Assembly: GCA_964057225.1 (NCBI GenBank)
Contig: OZ059895.1
Coordinates: 10,602,001 to 10,666,000 of the forward strand
Length of the DNA stretch: 64,000 bases
Origin: Auanema rhodensis
Taxonomy: Eukaryota; Nematoda; Chromadorea; Rhabditida; Rhabditidae
Direction: 5' to 3'
Shown here in pieces: positions 14,401 to 29,300 of the stretch; the first letter of the stretch is position 1, and every line of letters begins with the position of its first letter. A program made the translations under genes and the position numbers. The notes beneath the pieces were generated by a model. That model ran no database searches. It saw nothing but the letters and a program-made list of their open reading frames with translations, and was not told the origin of the DNA.

Positions 14401-17400
14401 TTCAAAGTTGACTTTTTGATAATATAAATTTGGTTTTGTAAGCATATATCAATAGTAATCATGTTTTGCGGCGGGTTCCACTTGCTATTTCGTTTGATTT
14501 TCATGAAAAATTAAATATTCTAAAAATTTTATTTCTTGTCCTAGAACTACGTGCTACATCTCATTAAACTAAGAATTAGTTGATTGAAGAAGCAAAACAA
14601 ATTTTGTTAGCACAGAACCATATTAATCATATTTTACGGCGCGCTCAAGTTGCTATTTTGTTCGATTTTTATGAAAAATAAAAAAGTTTAAAATGTTTAT
14701 TTTTAGCCCTAGAAATACGTGCATCATCATATTCAACTTAAAATCGACTGTTTGATAATTTAAATTTGGTTTTGTAAGCATATATCCATAGTAATCATGT
14801 TTTGCGGCGGGCTCTACTTGCTATTTCGTTTGATTTTCATGAAAAATTAAATATTCTAAAAATATTATTTCTTGTCCTAGAACTACGTGCTACATCTCAT
14901 TAAACTAAGAATTAGTTAATTAAAGAGCTCAAACAAATTTTGTTAGCACAGAACCATATTAATCATATTTTACGGCGGGCTCAAGTTGCTATTTTGTTCG
15001 ATTTTTATGAAAAATTAAAAATTTTAAAATGTTTATTTTTAGCCCTAGAAATACGTGCAACACCTTATTGAACTCAAAATCGACTGTTTGATAATTTAAA
15101 TTTGGTTTTGTAAGCATATATCCATAGTAATCATGTTTTGCGGCGGGCTCAACTTGCTATTTCGTTTGATTTTCATGAAAAATTAAATATTCTAAAAATT
15201 TTATTTCTTGTCCTAGAACTACGTGCTACATCTCATTAAACTGAGAATTAGTTGATTGAAGAAGCAAAACAAATTTTGTTAGCACAGAACCATATTAATC
15301 ATATTTTACGGCGGGCTCAAGTTGCTATTTTGTTCGATTTTTATGAAAAATTAAAAATTTTTAAATGTTTATTTTTAGCCCTAGAAATACGTGCAACACC
15401 TTATTAAACTCAAAATCGACTGTTTGATAATTTAAATTTGGTTTTGTAAGCATATATCCATAGTAATCATGTTTTGCGGCGGGCTCAACTTGCTATTTCG
15501 TTTGATTTTCATGAAAAATTAAATATTCTAAAAATTTTATTTCTTGTCCTAGAACTACGTGCTACATCTCATTAAACTAAGAATTAGTTAATTAAAGAGC
15601 TAAAACAAATTTTGTTAGCACAGAACCATATTAATCATATTTTACGGCGGGCTCAAGTTGCTATTTTGTTCGATTTTTATGAAAAATTAAAAATTTTAAA
15701 ATGTTTATTTTTAGCCCTAGAAATACGTGCAACACCTTATTAAACTCAAAATCGACTGTTTGATAATTTAAATTTGGTTTTGTAAGCATATATCCATAGT
15801 AATCATGTTTTGCGGCGGGCTCAACTTGCTATTTCGTTTGATTTTCATGAAAAATTAAATATTCTAAAAATTTTATTTCTTGTCCTAGAACTACGTGCTA
15901 CATCTCATTAAACTAAGAATTAGTTAATTAAAGAGCTAAAACAAATTTTGTTAGCACAGAACCATATTAATCATATTTTACGGCGGGCTCAAGTTGCTAT
16001 TTTGTTCGATTTTTATGAAAAATTAAAAATTTTAAAATGTTTATTTTTAGCCCTAGAAATACGTGCAACACCTTATTAAACTCAAAATCGACTGTTTGAT
16101 AATTTAAATTTGGTTTTGTAAGCATATATCCATAGTAATCATGTTTTGCGGCGGGCTCAACTTGCTATTTCGTTTGATTTTCATGAAAAATTAAATATTC
16201 TAAAAATTTTATTTCATGTCCTAGAACTACGTGCTACATCTCATTAAACTAAGAATTAGTTGATTGAAGAAGCAAAACAAATTTTGTTAGCACAGAACCA
16301 TATTAATCATATTTTACGGCGGGCTCAAGTTGCTATTTTGTTCGATTTTTATGAAAAATTAAAAATTTTTAAATGTTTATTTTTAGCCCTAGAAATACGT
16401 GCAACATCTTATTAAACTCAAAATCGACTGTTTGATATTTTAAATTTGGTTTCGTAAGCATATATCCATAGTAATCATGTTTTGCGGCGGGCTCTACTTG
16501 CTATTTCGTTTGATTTTCATGAAAAATTAAATATTCTAAAAATTTTATTTCTTGTCCTAGAACTACGTGCTACATCTCATTAAACTAAGAATTAGTTAAT
16601 TAAAGAGCTAAAACAAATTTTGTTAGCACAGAACCATATTAATCATATTTTCCGGCGCGCTCAAATTGCTATTTTGTTCGATTTTTATGAAAAATTAAAA
16701 ATTTTAAAATGTTTATTTTTTAGCAATAGAAATACGTACATCATCTTATTCAACTCAAAATCGATTGTTTGATAATATAAATTAGGTTTTGTAAGCATAT
16801 ATCCATAGTAATCATGTTTTGCGGCTGGTTCAACTTGCTATTTCGTTTGATTTTATGAAAAACCAAATTTTCAAAATGTTTATTTTTAGCCCTAGAAATA
16901 CGTGCAACATCTTATTCATTTCAAAGTTGACTTTTTGATAATATAAATTTGGTTTTGTAAGCATATATCCATAGTAATCATGTTTTGCGGCGGGCTCAAC
17001 TTGCTATTTCGTTTGATTTTATGAAAAACCAAATTTTTAAAATGTTTATTTTTAGCCCTAGAAATACGTGCAACATCTTATTCATTTCAAAGTTGACTTT
17101 TTGATAATATAATTTTGGTTTTGTAAGCATATATCAATAGTAATCATGTTTTGCGGCGGGCTCAACTTGCTATTTCGTTTGATTTTTATGAAAAATTAAA
17201 TATTCTAAAAATTTTATTTCTTGTCGGAGAAGTACGTGCTACATCTCATTTAAGTAAGACTTAGTTGATTGAGAAGGCAAAACAAATTTTGTTAGCACAG
17301 AACCATATTAATCATATTTTCCGGCAGGCTCAAGTTGCTATTTTGTTCGATTTTTATGAAAAATTAAAAATTTTTAAATGTTTATTTTTAGCCCTAGAAA

Positions 17401-20400
17401 TACGTGCAACATCTTATTAAACTCAAAATCGACTGTTTGATAATTTAAATTTGGTTTTGTAAGCATATATCCATAGTAATCATGTTTTGCGGCGGGCTCA
17501 ACTTGCTATTTCGTTTGATTTTCATGAAAAATTAAATATTCTAAAAATTTTATTTCTTGTCCTAGAACTACGTGCTACATCTCATTAAACTAAGAATTAG
17601 TTAATTAAAGAGCTAAAACAAATTTTGTTAGCACAGAACCATATTAATCATATTTTACGGCGGGCTCAAGTTGCTATTTTGTTCGATTTTTATGAAAAAT
17701 TAAAAATTTTAAAATGTTTATTTTTAGCCCTAGAAATACGTGCAACACCTTATTAAACTCAAAATCGACTGTTTGATAATTTAAATTTGGTTTTGTAAGC
17801 ATATATCCATAGTAATCATGTTTTGCGGCGGGCTCAACTTGCTATTTCGTTTGATTTTCATGAAAAATTAAATATTCTAAAAATTTTATTTCTTGTCCTA
17901 GAACTACGTGCTACATCTCATTAAACTAAGAATTAGTTGATTGAAGAAGCAAAACAAATTTTGTTAGCACAGAACCATATTAATCATATTTTACGGCGCG
18001 CTCAAGTTGCTATTTTGTTCGATTTTTATGAAAAATAAAAAAGTTTAAAATGTTTATTTTTAGCCCTAGAAATACGTGCATCATCATATTCAACTTAAAA
18101 TCGACTGTTTGATAATATAAATTAGGTTTTGTAAGTATATATCAATAGTAATCATGTTTTGCGGCGGGTTCCACTTGCTATTTCGTTTGATTTTTATGAA
18201 AAATTAAATATTCTAAAAATTTTATTTCTTGTCCGAGAAGTACGTGCTACATCTCATTTAAGTAAGACTTAGTTGATTGAGAAGGCAAAACAAATTTTGT
18301 TAGCACAGAACCATATTAATCATATTTTCCGGCGCGCTCAAATTGCTATTTTGTTCGATTTTTATGAAAAATTAAAAATTTTAAAATGTTTATTTTTTAG
18401 CAATAGAAATACGTGCATCATCTTATTCAACTCAAAATCGACTGTTTGATAATATAAATTAGGTTTTGTAAGCATATATCCATAGTAATCATGTTTTGCG
18501 GCTGGTTCAACTTGCTATTTCGTTTGATTTTATGAAAAACCAAATTTTTAAAATGTTTATTTTTAGCCCTAGAAATACGTGCTACATCTCATTAAACTAA
18601 GAATTAGTTAATTAAAGAGCTAAAACAAATTTTGTTAGCACAGAACCATATTAATCATATTTTCCGGCGGGCTCAAGTTGCTATTTTGTTCGATTTTTAT
18701 GAAAAATTAAAAATTTTAAAATGTTTATTTTTTAGCAATAGAAATACGTACATCATCTTATTCAACTCAAAATCGATTGTTTGATAATATAAATTAGGTT
18801 TTGTAAGCATATATCCATAGTAATCATGTTTTGCGGCTGGTTCAACTTGCTATTTCGTTTGATTTTATGAAAAACCAAATTTTCAAAATGTTTATTTTTA
18901 GCCCTAGAAATACGTGCAACATCTTATTCATTTCAAAGTTGACTTTTTGATAATATAAATTTGGTTTTGTAAGCATATATCCATAGTAATCATGTTTTGC
19001 GGCGGGCTCAACTTGCTATTTCGTTTGATTTTATGAAAAACCAAATTTTTAAAATGTTTATTTTTAGCCCTAGAAATACGTGCAACATCTTATTCATTTC
19101 AAAGTTGACTTTTTGATAATATAATTTTGGTTTTGTAAGCATATATCAATAGTAATCATGTTTTGCGGCGGGCTCAACTTGCTATTTCGTTTGATTTTTA
19201 TGAAAAATTAAATATTCTAAAAATTTTATTTCTTGTCGGAGAAGTACGTGCTACATCTCATTTAAGTAAGACTTAGTTGATTGAGAAGGCAAAACAAATT
19301 TTGTTAGCACAGAACCATATTAATCATATTTTCCGGCAGGCTCAAGTTGCTATTTTGTTCGATTTTTATGAAAAATTAAAAATTTTTAAATGTTTATTTT
19401 TAGCCCTAGAAATACGTGCAACATCTTATTAAACTCAAAATCGACTGTTTGATAATTTAAATTTGGTTTTGTAAGCATATATCCATAGTAATCATGTTTT
19501 GCGGCGGGCTCAACTTGCTATTTCGTTTGATTTTCATGAAAAATTAAATATTCTAAAAATTTTATTTCTTGTCCTAGAACTACGTGCTACATCTCATTAA
19601 ACTAAGAATTAGTTAATTAAAGAGCTAAAACAAATTTTGTTAGCACAGAACCATATTAATCATATTTTACGGCGGGCTCAAGTTGCTATTTTGTTCGATT
19701 TTTATGAAAAATTAAAAATTTTAAAATGTTTATTTTTAGCCCTAGAAATACGTGCAACACCTTATTAAACTCAAAATCGACTGTTTGATAATTTAAATTT
19801 GGTTTTGTAAGCATATATCCATAGTAATCATGTTTTGCGGCGGGCTCAACTTGCTATTTCGTTTGATTTTCATGAAAAATTAAATATTCTAAAAATTTTA
19901 TTTCTTGTCCTAGAACTACGTGCTACATCTCATTAAACTAAGAATTAGTTGATTGAAGAAGCAAAACAAATTTTGTTAGCACAGAACCATATTAATCATA
20001 TTTTACGGCGCGCTCAAGTTGCTATTTTGTTCGATTTTTATGAAAAATAAAAAAGTTTAAAATGTTTATTTTTAGCCCTAGAAATACGTGCATCATCATA
20101 TTCAACTTAAAATCGACTGTTTGATAATATAAATTAGGTTTTGTAAGTATATATCAATAGTAATCATGTTTTGCGGCGGGTTCCACTTGCTATTTCGTTT
20201 GATTTTTATGAAAAATTAAATATTCTAAAAATTTTATTTCTTGTCCGAGAAGTACGTGCTACATCTCATTTAAGTAAGACTTAGTTGATTGAGAAGGCAA
20301 AACAAATTTTGTTAGCACAGAACCATATTAATCATATTTTCCGGCGCGCTCAAATTGCTATTTTGTTCGATTTTTATGAAAAATTAAAAATTTTAAAATG

Positions 20401-23339
20401 TTTATTTTTTAGCAATAGAAATACGTGCATCATCTTATTCAACTCAAAATCGACTGTTTGATAATATAAATTAGGTTTTGTAAGCATATATCCATAGTAA
20501 TCATGTTTTGCGGCTGGTTCAACTTGCTATTTCGTTTGATTTTATGAAAAACCAAATTTTTAAAATGTTTATTTTTAGCCCTAGAAATACGTGCTACATC
20601 TCATTAAACTAAGAATTAGTTAATTAAAGAGCTAAAACAAATTTTGTTAGCACAGAACCATATTAATCATATTTTCCGGCGGGCTCAAGTTGCTATTTTG
20701 TTCGATTTTTATGAAAAATTAAAAATTTTAAAATGTTTATTTTTTAGCAATAGAAATACGTACATCATCTTATTCAACTCAAAATCGATTGTTTGATAAT
20801 ATAAATTAGGTTTTGTAAGCATATATCCATAGTAATCATGTTTTGCGGCTGGTTCAACTTGCTATTTCGTTTGATTTTATGAAAAACCAAATTTTTAAAA
20901 TGTTTATTTTTAGCCCTAGAAATACGTGCTACATCTCATTAAACTAAGAATTAGTTAATTAAAGAGCTAAAACAAATTTTGTTAGCACAGAACCATATTA
21001 ATCATATTTTCCGGCGGGCTCAAGTTGCTATTTTGTTCGATTTTTATGAAAAATTAAAAATTTTAAAATGTTTATTTTTTAGCAATAGAAATACGTACAT
21101 CATCTTATTCAACTCAAAATCGATTGTTTGATAATATAAATTAGGTTTTGTAAGCATATATCCATAGTAATCATGTTTTGCGGCTGGTTCAACTTGCTAT
21201 TTCGTTTGATTTTATGAAAAACCAAATTTTCAAAATGTTTATTTTTAGCCCTAGAAATACGTGCAACATCTTATTCATTTCAAAGTTGACTTTTTGATAA
21301 TATAAATTTGGTTTTGTAAGCATATATCCATAGTAATCATGTTTTGCGGCGGGCTCAACTTGCTATTTCGTTTGATTTTATGAAAAACCAAATTTTTAAA
21401 ATGTTTATTTTTAGCCCTAGAAATACGTGCAACATCTTATTCATTTCAAAGTTGACTTTTTGATAATATAATTTTGGTTTTGTAAGCATATATCAATAGT
21501 AATCATGTTTTGCGGCGGGCTCAACTTGCTATTTCGTTTGATTTTTATGAAAAATTAAATATTCTAAAAATTTTATTTCTTGTCGGAGAAGTACGTGCTA
21601 CATCTCATTTAAGTAAGACTTAGTTGATTGAGAAGGCAAAACAAATTTTGTTAGCACAGAACCATATTAATCATATTTTCCGGCAGGCTCAAGTTGCTAT
21701 TTTGTTCGATTTTTATGAAAAATTAAAAATTTTTAAATGTTTATTTTTAGCCCTAGAAATACGTGCAACATCTTATTAAACTCAAAATCGACTGTTTGAT
21801 AATTTAAATTTGGTTTTGTAAGCATATATCCATAGTAATCATGTTTTGCGGCGGGCTCAACTTGCTATTTCGTTTGATTTTCATGAAAAATTAAATATTC
21901 TAAAAATTTTATTTCTTGTCCTAGAACTACGTGCTACATCTCATTAAACTAAGAATTAGTTAATTAAAGAGCTAAAACAAATTTTGTTAGCACAGAACCA
22001 TATTAATCATATTTTCCGGCAGGCTCAAGTTGCTATTTTGTTCGATTTTTATGAAAAATTAAAAATTTTTAAATGTTTATTTTTAGCCCTAGAAATACGT
22101 GCAACATCTTATTAAACTCAAAATCGACTGTTTGATAATTTAAATTTGGTTTTGTAAGCATATATCCATAGTAATCATGTTTTGCGGCGGGCTCAACTTG
22201 CTATTTCGTTTGATTTTCATGAAAAATTAAATATTCTAAAAATTTTATTTCTTGTCCTAGAACTACGTGCTACATCTCATTAAACTAAGAATTAGTTAAT
22301 TAAAGAGCTAAAACAAATTTTGTTAGCACAGAACCATATTAATCATATTTTACGGCGGGCTCAAGTTGCTATTTTGTTCGATTTTTATGAAAAATTAAAA
22401 ATTTTAAAATGTTTATTTTTAGCCCTAGAAATACGTGCAACACCTTATTAAACTCAAAATCGACTGTTTGATAATTTAAATTTGGTTTTGTAAGCATATA
22501 TCCATAGTAATCATGTTTTGCGGCGGGCTCAACTTGCTATTTCGTTTGATTTTCATGAAAAATTAAATATTCTAAAAATTTTATTTCTTGTCCTAGAACT
22601 ACGTGCTACATCTCATTAAACTAAGAATTAGTTGATTGAAGAAGCAAAACAAATTTTGTTAGCACAGAACCATATTAATCATATTTTACGGCGCGCTCAA
22701 GTTGCTATTTTGTTCGATTTTTATGAAAAATAAAAAAGTTTAAAATGTTTATTTTTAGCCCTAGAAATACGTGCATCATCATATTCAACTTAAAATCGAC
22801 TGTTTGATAATATAAATTAGGTTTTGTAAGTATATATCAATAGTAATCATGTTTTGCGGCGGGTTCCACTTGCTATTTCGTTTGATTTTTATGAAAAATT
22901 AAATATTCTAAAAATTTTATTTCTTGTCCGAGAAGTACGTGCTACATCTCATTTAAGTAAGACTTAGTTGATTGAGCAGGCAAAACAAATTTTGTTAGCA
23001 CAGAACCATATTAATCATATTTTCCGGCGCGCTCAAATTGCTATTTTGTTCGATTTTTATGAAAAATTAAAAATTTTAAAATGTTTATTTTTTAGCAATA
23101 GAAATACGTGCATCATCTTATTCAACTCAAAATCGACTGTTTGATAATATAAATTAGGTTTTGTAAGCATATATCCATAGTAATCATGTTTTGCGGCTGG
23201 TTCAACTTGCTATTTCGTTTGATTTTATGAAAAACCAAATTTTTAAAATGTTTATTTTTAGCCCTAGAAATACGTGCTACATCTCATTAAACTAAGAATT
23301 AGTTAATTAAAGAGCTAAAACAAATTTTGTTAGCACAGA

Positions 23340-26300
23340 ACCATATTAATCATATTTTCCGGCGGGCTCAAGTTGCTATTTTGTTCGATTTTTATGAAAA
23401 ATTAAAAATTTTTAAATGTTTATTTTTAGCCCTAGAAATACGTGCAACATCTTATTAAACTCAAAATCGACTGTTTGATATTTTAAATTTGGTTTCGTAA
23501 GCATATATCCATAGTAATCATGTTTTGCGGCGGGCTCAACTTGGTATTTCGTTTGATTTTCATGAAAAATTAAATATTCTAAAAATTTTATTTCTTGTCC
23601 TAGAACTACGTGCTCTATCTCATTAAACTAAGAATTAGTTAATTAAAGAGCTAAAACAAATTTTGTTAGCACAGAACCATATTAATCATATTTTACGGCG
23701 GGCTCAAGTTGCTATTTTGTTCGATTTTTATGAAAAATTAAATATTCTAAAAATTTTATTTCTTGTCCGAGAAGTACGTGCTACATCTCATTTAAGTAAG
23801 ACTTAGTTGATTGAGAAGGCAAAACAAATTTTGTTAGCACAGAACCATATTAATCATATTTTCCGGCGCGCTCAAATTGCTATTTTGTTCGATTTTTATG
23901 AAAAATTAAAAATTTTAAAATGTTTATTTTTTAGCAATAGAAATACGTGCATCATCTTATTCAACTCAAAATCGACTGTTTGATAATATAAATTAGGTTT
24001 TGTAAGCATATATCCATAGTAATCATGTTTTGCGGCTGGTTCAACTTGCTATTTCGTTTGATTTTATGAAAAACCAAATTTTTAAAATGTTTATTTTTAG
24101 CCCTAGAAATACGTGCTACATCTCATTAAACTAAGAATTAGTTAATTAAAGAGCTAAAACAAATTTTGTTAGCACAGAACCATATTAATCATATTTTCCG
24201 GCGGGCTCAAGTTGCTATTTTGTTCGATTTTTATGAAAAATTAAAGATTTTTAAATGTTTATTTTTAGCCCTAGAAATACGTGCAACATCTTATTAAACT
24301 CAAAATCGACTGTTTGATATTTTAAATTTGGTTTCGTAAGCATATATCCATAGTAATCATGTTTTGCGGCGGGCTCAACTTGGTATTTCGTTTGATTTTC
24401 ATGAAAAATTAAATATTCTAAAAATTTTATTTCTTGTCCTAGAACTACGTGCTCTATCTCATTAAACTAAGAATTAGTTAATTAAAGAGCTAAAACAAAT
24501 TTTGTTAGCACAGAACCATATTAATCATATTTTACGGCGGGCTCAAGTTGCTATTTTGTTCGATTTTTATGAAAAATTAAATATTCTAAAAATTTTATTT
24601 CTTGTCCGAGAAGTACGTGCTACATCTCATTTAAGTAAGACTTAGTTGATTGAGAAGGCAAAACAAATTTTGTTAGCACAGAACCATATTAATCATATTT
24701 TCCGGCGCGCTCAAATTGCTATTTTGTTCGATTTTTATGAAAAATTAAAAATTTTAAAATGTTTATTTTTTAGCAATAGAAATACGTGCATCATCTTATT
24801 CAACTCAAAATCGACTGTTTGATAATATAAATTAGGTTTTGTAAGCATATATCCATAGTAATCATGTTTTGCGGCTGGTTCAACTTGCTATTTCGTTTGA
24901 TTTTATGAAAAACCAAATTTTTAAAATGTTTATTTTTAGCCCTAGAAATACGTGCTACATCTCATTAAACTAAGAATTAGTTAATTAAAGAGCTAAAACA
25001 AATTTTGTTAGCACAGAACCATATTAATCATATTTTCCGGCGGGCTCAAGTTGCTATTTTGTTCGATTTTTATGAAAAATTAAAAATTTTTAAATGTTTA
25101 TTTTTAGCCCTAGAAATACGTGCAACATCTTATTAAACTCAAAATCGACTGTTTGATATTTTAAATTTGGTTTCGTAAGCATATATCCATAGTAATCATG
25201 TTTTGCGGCGGGCTCAACTTGGTATTTCGTTTGATTTTCATGAAAAATTAAATATTCTAAAAATTTTATTTCTTGTCCTAGAACTACGTGCTCTATCTCA
25301 TTAAACTAAGAATTAGTTAATTAAAGAGCTAAAACAAATTTTGTTAGCACAGAACCATATTAATCATATTTTACGGCGGGCTCAAGTTGCTATTTTGTTC
25401 GATTTTTATGAAAAATGAAAAATTTTAAAATGTTTATTTTTAGCCCTAGAAATACGTGCAACACCTTATTAAACTCAAAATCGACTGTTTGATAATTTAA
25501 ATTTGGTTTTGTAAGCATATATCCATAGTAATCATGTTTTGCGGCGGGCTCAACTTGCTATTTCGTTTGATTTTCATGAAAAATTAAATATTCTAAAAAT
25601 TTTATTTCTTGTCCTAGAACTACGTGCTACATCTCATTAAACTAAGAATTAGTTGATTGAAGAAGCAAAACAAATTTTGTTAGCACAGAACCATATTAAT
25701 CATATTTTACGGCGGGCTCAAGTTGCTATTTTGTTCGATTTTTATGAAAAATTAAAAATTTTTAAATGTTTATTTTTAGCCCTAGAAATACGTGCAACAT
25801 CTTATTAAACTCAAAATCGACTGTTTGATATTTTAAATTTGGTTTCGTAAGCATATATCCATAGTAATCATGTTTTGCGGCGGGTTCCACTTGCTATTTC
25901 GTTTGATTTTTATGAAAAATTAAATATTCTAAAAATTTTATTTCTTGTCCGAGAAGTACGTGCTACATCTCATTTAAGTAAGACTTAGTTGATTGAGAAG
26001 GCAAAACAAATTTTGTTAGCACAGAACCATATTAATCATATTTTCCGGCGCGCTCAAATTGCTATTTTGTTCGATTTTTATGAAAAATTAAAAATTTTAA
26101 AATGTTTATTTTTTAGCAATAGAAATACGTGCATCATCTTATTCAACTCAAAATCGATTGTTTGATAATATAAATTAGGTTTTGTAAGCATATATCCATA
26201 GTAATCATGTTTTGCGGCTGGTTCAACTTGCTATTTCGTTTGATTTTATGAAAAACCAAATTTTTAAAATGTTTATTTTTAGCCCTAGAAATACGTGCAA

Positions 26301-29300
26301 CATCTTATTCATTTCAAAGTTGACTTTTTGATAATATAAATTTGGTTTTGTAAGCATATATCCATAGTAATCATGTTTTGCGGCGGGCTCAACTTGCTAT
26401 TTCGTTTGATTTTATGAAAAACCAAATTTTTAAAATGTTTATTTTTAGCCCTAGAAATACGTGCAACATCTTATTCATTTCAAAGTTGACTTTTTGATAA
26501 TATAAATTTGGTTTTGTAAGCATATATCCATAGTAATCATGTTTTGCGGCGGGCTCAACTTGCTATTTCGTTTGATTTTTATGAAAAATTAAATATTCTA
26601 AAAATTTTATTTCTTGTCCGAGAAGTACGTGCTACATCTCATTTAAGTAAGACTTAGTTGATTGAGAAGGCAGAACAAATTTTGTTAGCACAGAACCATA
26701 TTAATCATATTTTCCGGCGGGCTCAAGTTGCTATTTTGTTCGATTTTTATGAAAAATTAAAAATTTTTAAATGTTTATTTTTAGCCCTAGAAATACGTGC
26801 AACATCTTATTAAACTCAAAATCGACTGTTTGATGATTTAAATTTGGTTTTGTAAGCATATATCCATAGTAATAATGTTTTGCGGCGGGCTCAACTTGCT
26901 ATTTCGTTTGATTTTCATGAAAAATTAAATATTCTAAAAATTTTATTTCTTGTCCTAGAACTACGTGCTACATCTCATTAAACTAAGAATTAGTTAATTG
27001 AAGAGCTAAAACAAATTTTGTTAGCACAGAACCATATTAATCATATTTTACGGCGCGCTCAAGTTGCTATTTTGTTCGATTTTTATGAAAAATAAAAAAG
27101 TTTAAAATGTTTATTTTTAGCCCTAGAAATACGTGCATCATCATATTCAACTTAAAATCGACTGTTTGATAATATAAATTAGGTTTTGTAAGTATATATC
27201 AATAGTAATCATGTTTTGCGGCGGGTTCCACTTGCTATTTCGTTTGATTTTTATGAAAAATTAAATATTCTAAAAATTTTATTTCTTGTCCGAGAAGTAC
27301 GTGCTACATCTCATTTAAGTAAGACTTAGTTGATTGAGCAGGCAAAACAAATTTTGTTAGCACAGAACCATATTAATCATATTTTCCGGCGCGCTCAAAT
27401 TGCTATTTTGTTCGATTTTTATGAAAAATTAAAAATTTTAAAATGTTTATTTTTTAGCAATAGAAATACGTGCATCATCTTATTCAACTCAAAATCGACT
27501 GTTTGATAATATAAATTAGGTTTTGTAAGCATATATCCATAGTAATCATGTTTTGCGGCTGGTTCAACTTGCTATTTCGTTTGATTTTATGAAAAACCAA
27601 ATTTTTAAAATGTTTATTTTTAGCCTTAGAAATACGTGCTACATCTCATTAAACTAAGAATTAGTTAATTAAAGAGCTAAAACAAATTTTGTTAGCACAG
27701 AACCATATTAATCATATTTTCCGGCGGGCTCAAGTTGCTATTTTGTTCGATTTTTATGAAAAATTAAAAATTTTTAAATGTTTATTTTTAGCCCTAGAAA
27801 TACGTGCAACATCTTATTAAACTCAAAATCGACTGTTTGATATTTTAAATTTGGTTTCGTAAGCATATATCCATAGTAATCATGTTTTGCGGCGGGCTCA
27901 ACTTGGTATTTCGTTTGATTTTCATGAAAAATTAAATATTCTAAAAATTTTATTTCTTGTCCTAGAACTACGTGCTCTATCTCATTAAACTAAGAATTAG
28001 TTAATTAAAGAGCTAAAACAAATTTTGTTAGCACAGAACCATATTAATCATATTTTACGGCGGGCTCAAGTTGCTATTTTGTTCGATTTTTATGAAAAAT
28101 TAAATATTCTAAAAATTTTATTTCTTGTCCGAGAAGTACGTGCTACATCTCATTTAAGTAAGACTTAGTTGATTGAGAAGGCAAAACAAATTTTGTTAGC
28201 ACAGAACCATATTAATCATATTTTCCGGCGCGCTCAAATTGCTATTTTGTTCGATTTTTATGAAAAATTAAAAATTTTAAAATGTTTATTTTTTAGCAAT
28301 AGAAATACGTGCATCATCTTATTCAACTCAAAATCGACTGTTTGATAATATAAATTAGGTTTTGTAAGCATATATCCATAGTAATCATGTTTTGCGGCTG
28401 GTTCAACTTGCTATTTCGTTTGATTTTATGAAAAACCAAATTTTTAAAATGTTTATTTTTAGCCCTAGAAATACGTGCTACATCTCATTAAACTAAGAAT
28501 TAGTTAATTAAAGAGCTAAAACAAATTTTGTTAGCACAGAACCATATTAATCATATTTTCCGGCGGGCTCAAGTTGCTATTTTGTTCGATTTTTATGAAA
28601 AATTAAAAATTTTTAAATGTTTATTTTTAGCCCTAGAAATACGTGCAACATCTTATTAAACTCAAAATCGACTGTTTGATATTTTAAATTTGGTTTCGTA
28701 AGCATATATCCATAGTAATCATGTTTTGCGGCGGGCTCAACTTGGTATTTCGTTTGATTTTCATGAAAAATTAAATATTCTAAAAATTTTATTTCTTGTC
28801 CTAGAACTACGTGCTCTATCTCATTAAACTAAGAATTAGTTAATTAAAGAGCTAAAACAAATTTTGTTAGCACAGAACCATATTAATCATATTTTACGGC
28901 GGGCTCAAGTTGCTATTTTGTTCGATTTTTATGAAAAATGAAAAATTTTAAAATGTTTATTTTTAGCCCTAGAAATACGTGCAACACCTTATTAAACTCA
29001 AAATCGACTGTTTGATAATTTAAATTTGGTTTTGTAAGCATATATCCATAGTAATCATGTTTTGCGGCGGGCTCAACTTGCTATTTCGTTTGATTTTCAT
29101 GAAAAATTAAATATTCTAAAAATTTTATTTCTTGTCCTAGAACTACGTGCTACATCTCATTAAACTAAGAATTAGTTGATTGAAGAAGCAAAACAAATTT
29201 TGTTAGCACAGAACCATATTAATCATATTTTACGGCGGGCTCAAGTTGCTATTTTGTTCGATTTTTATGAAAAATTAAAAATTTTTAAATGTTTATTTTT

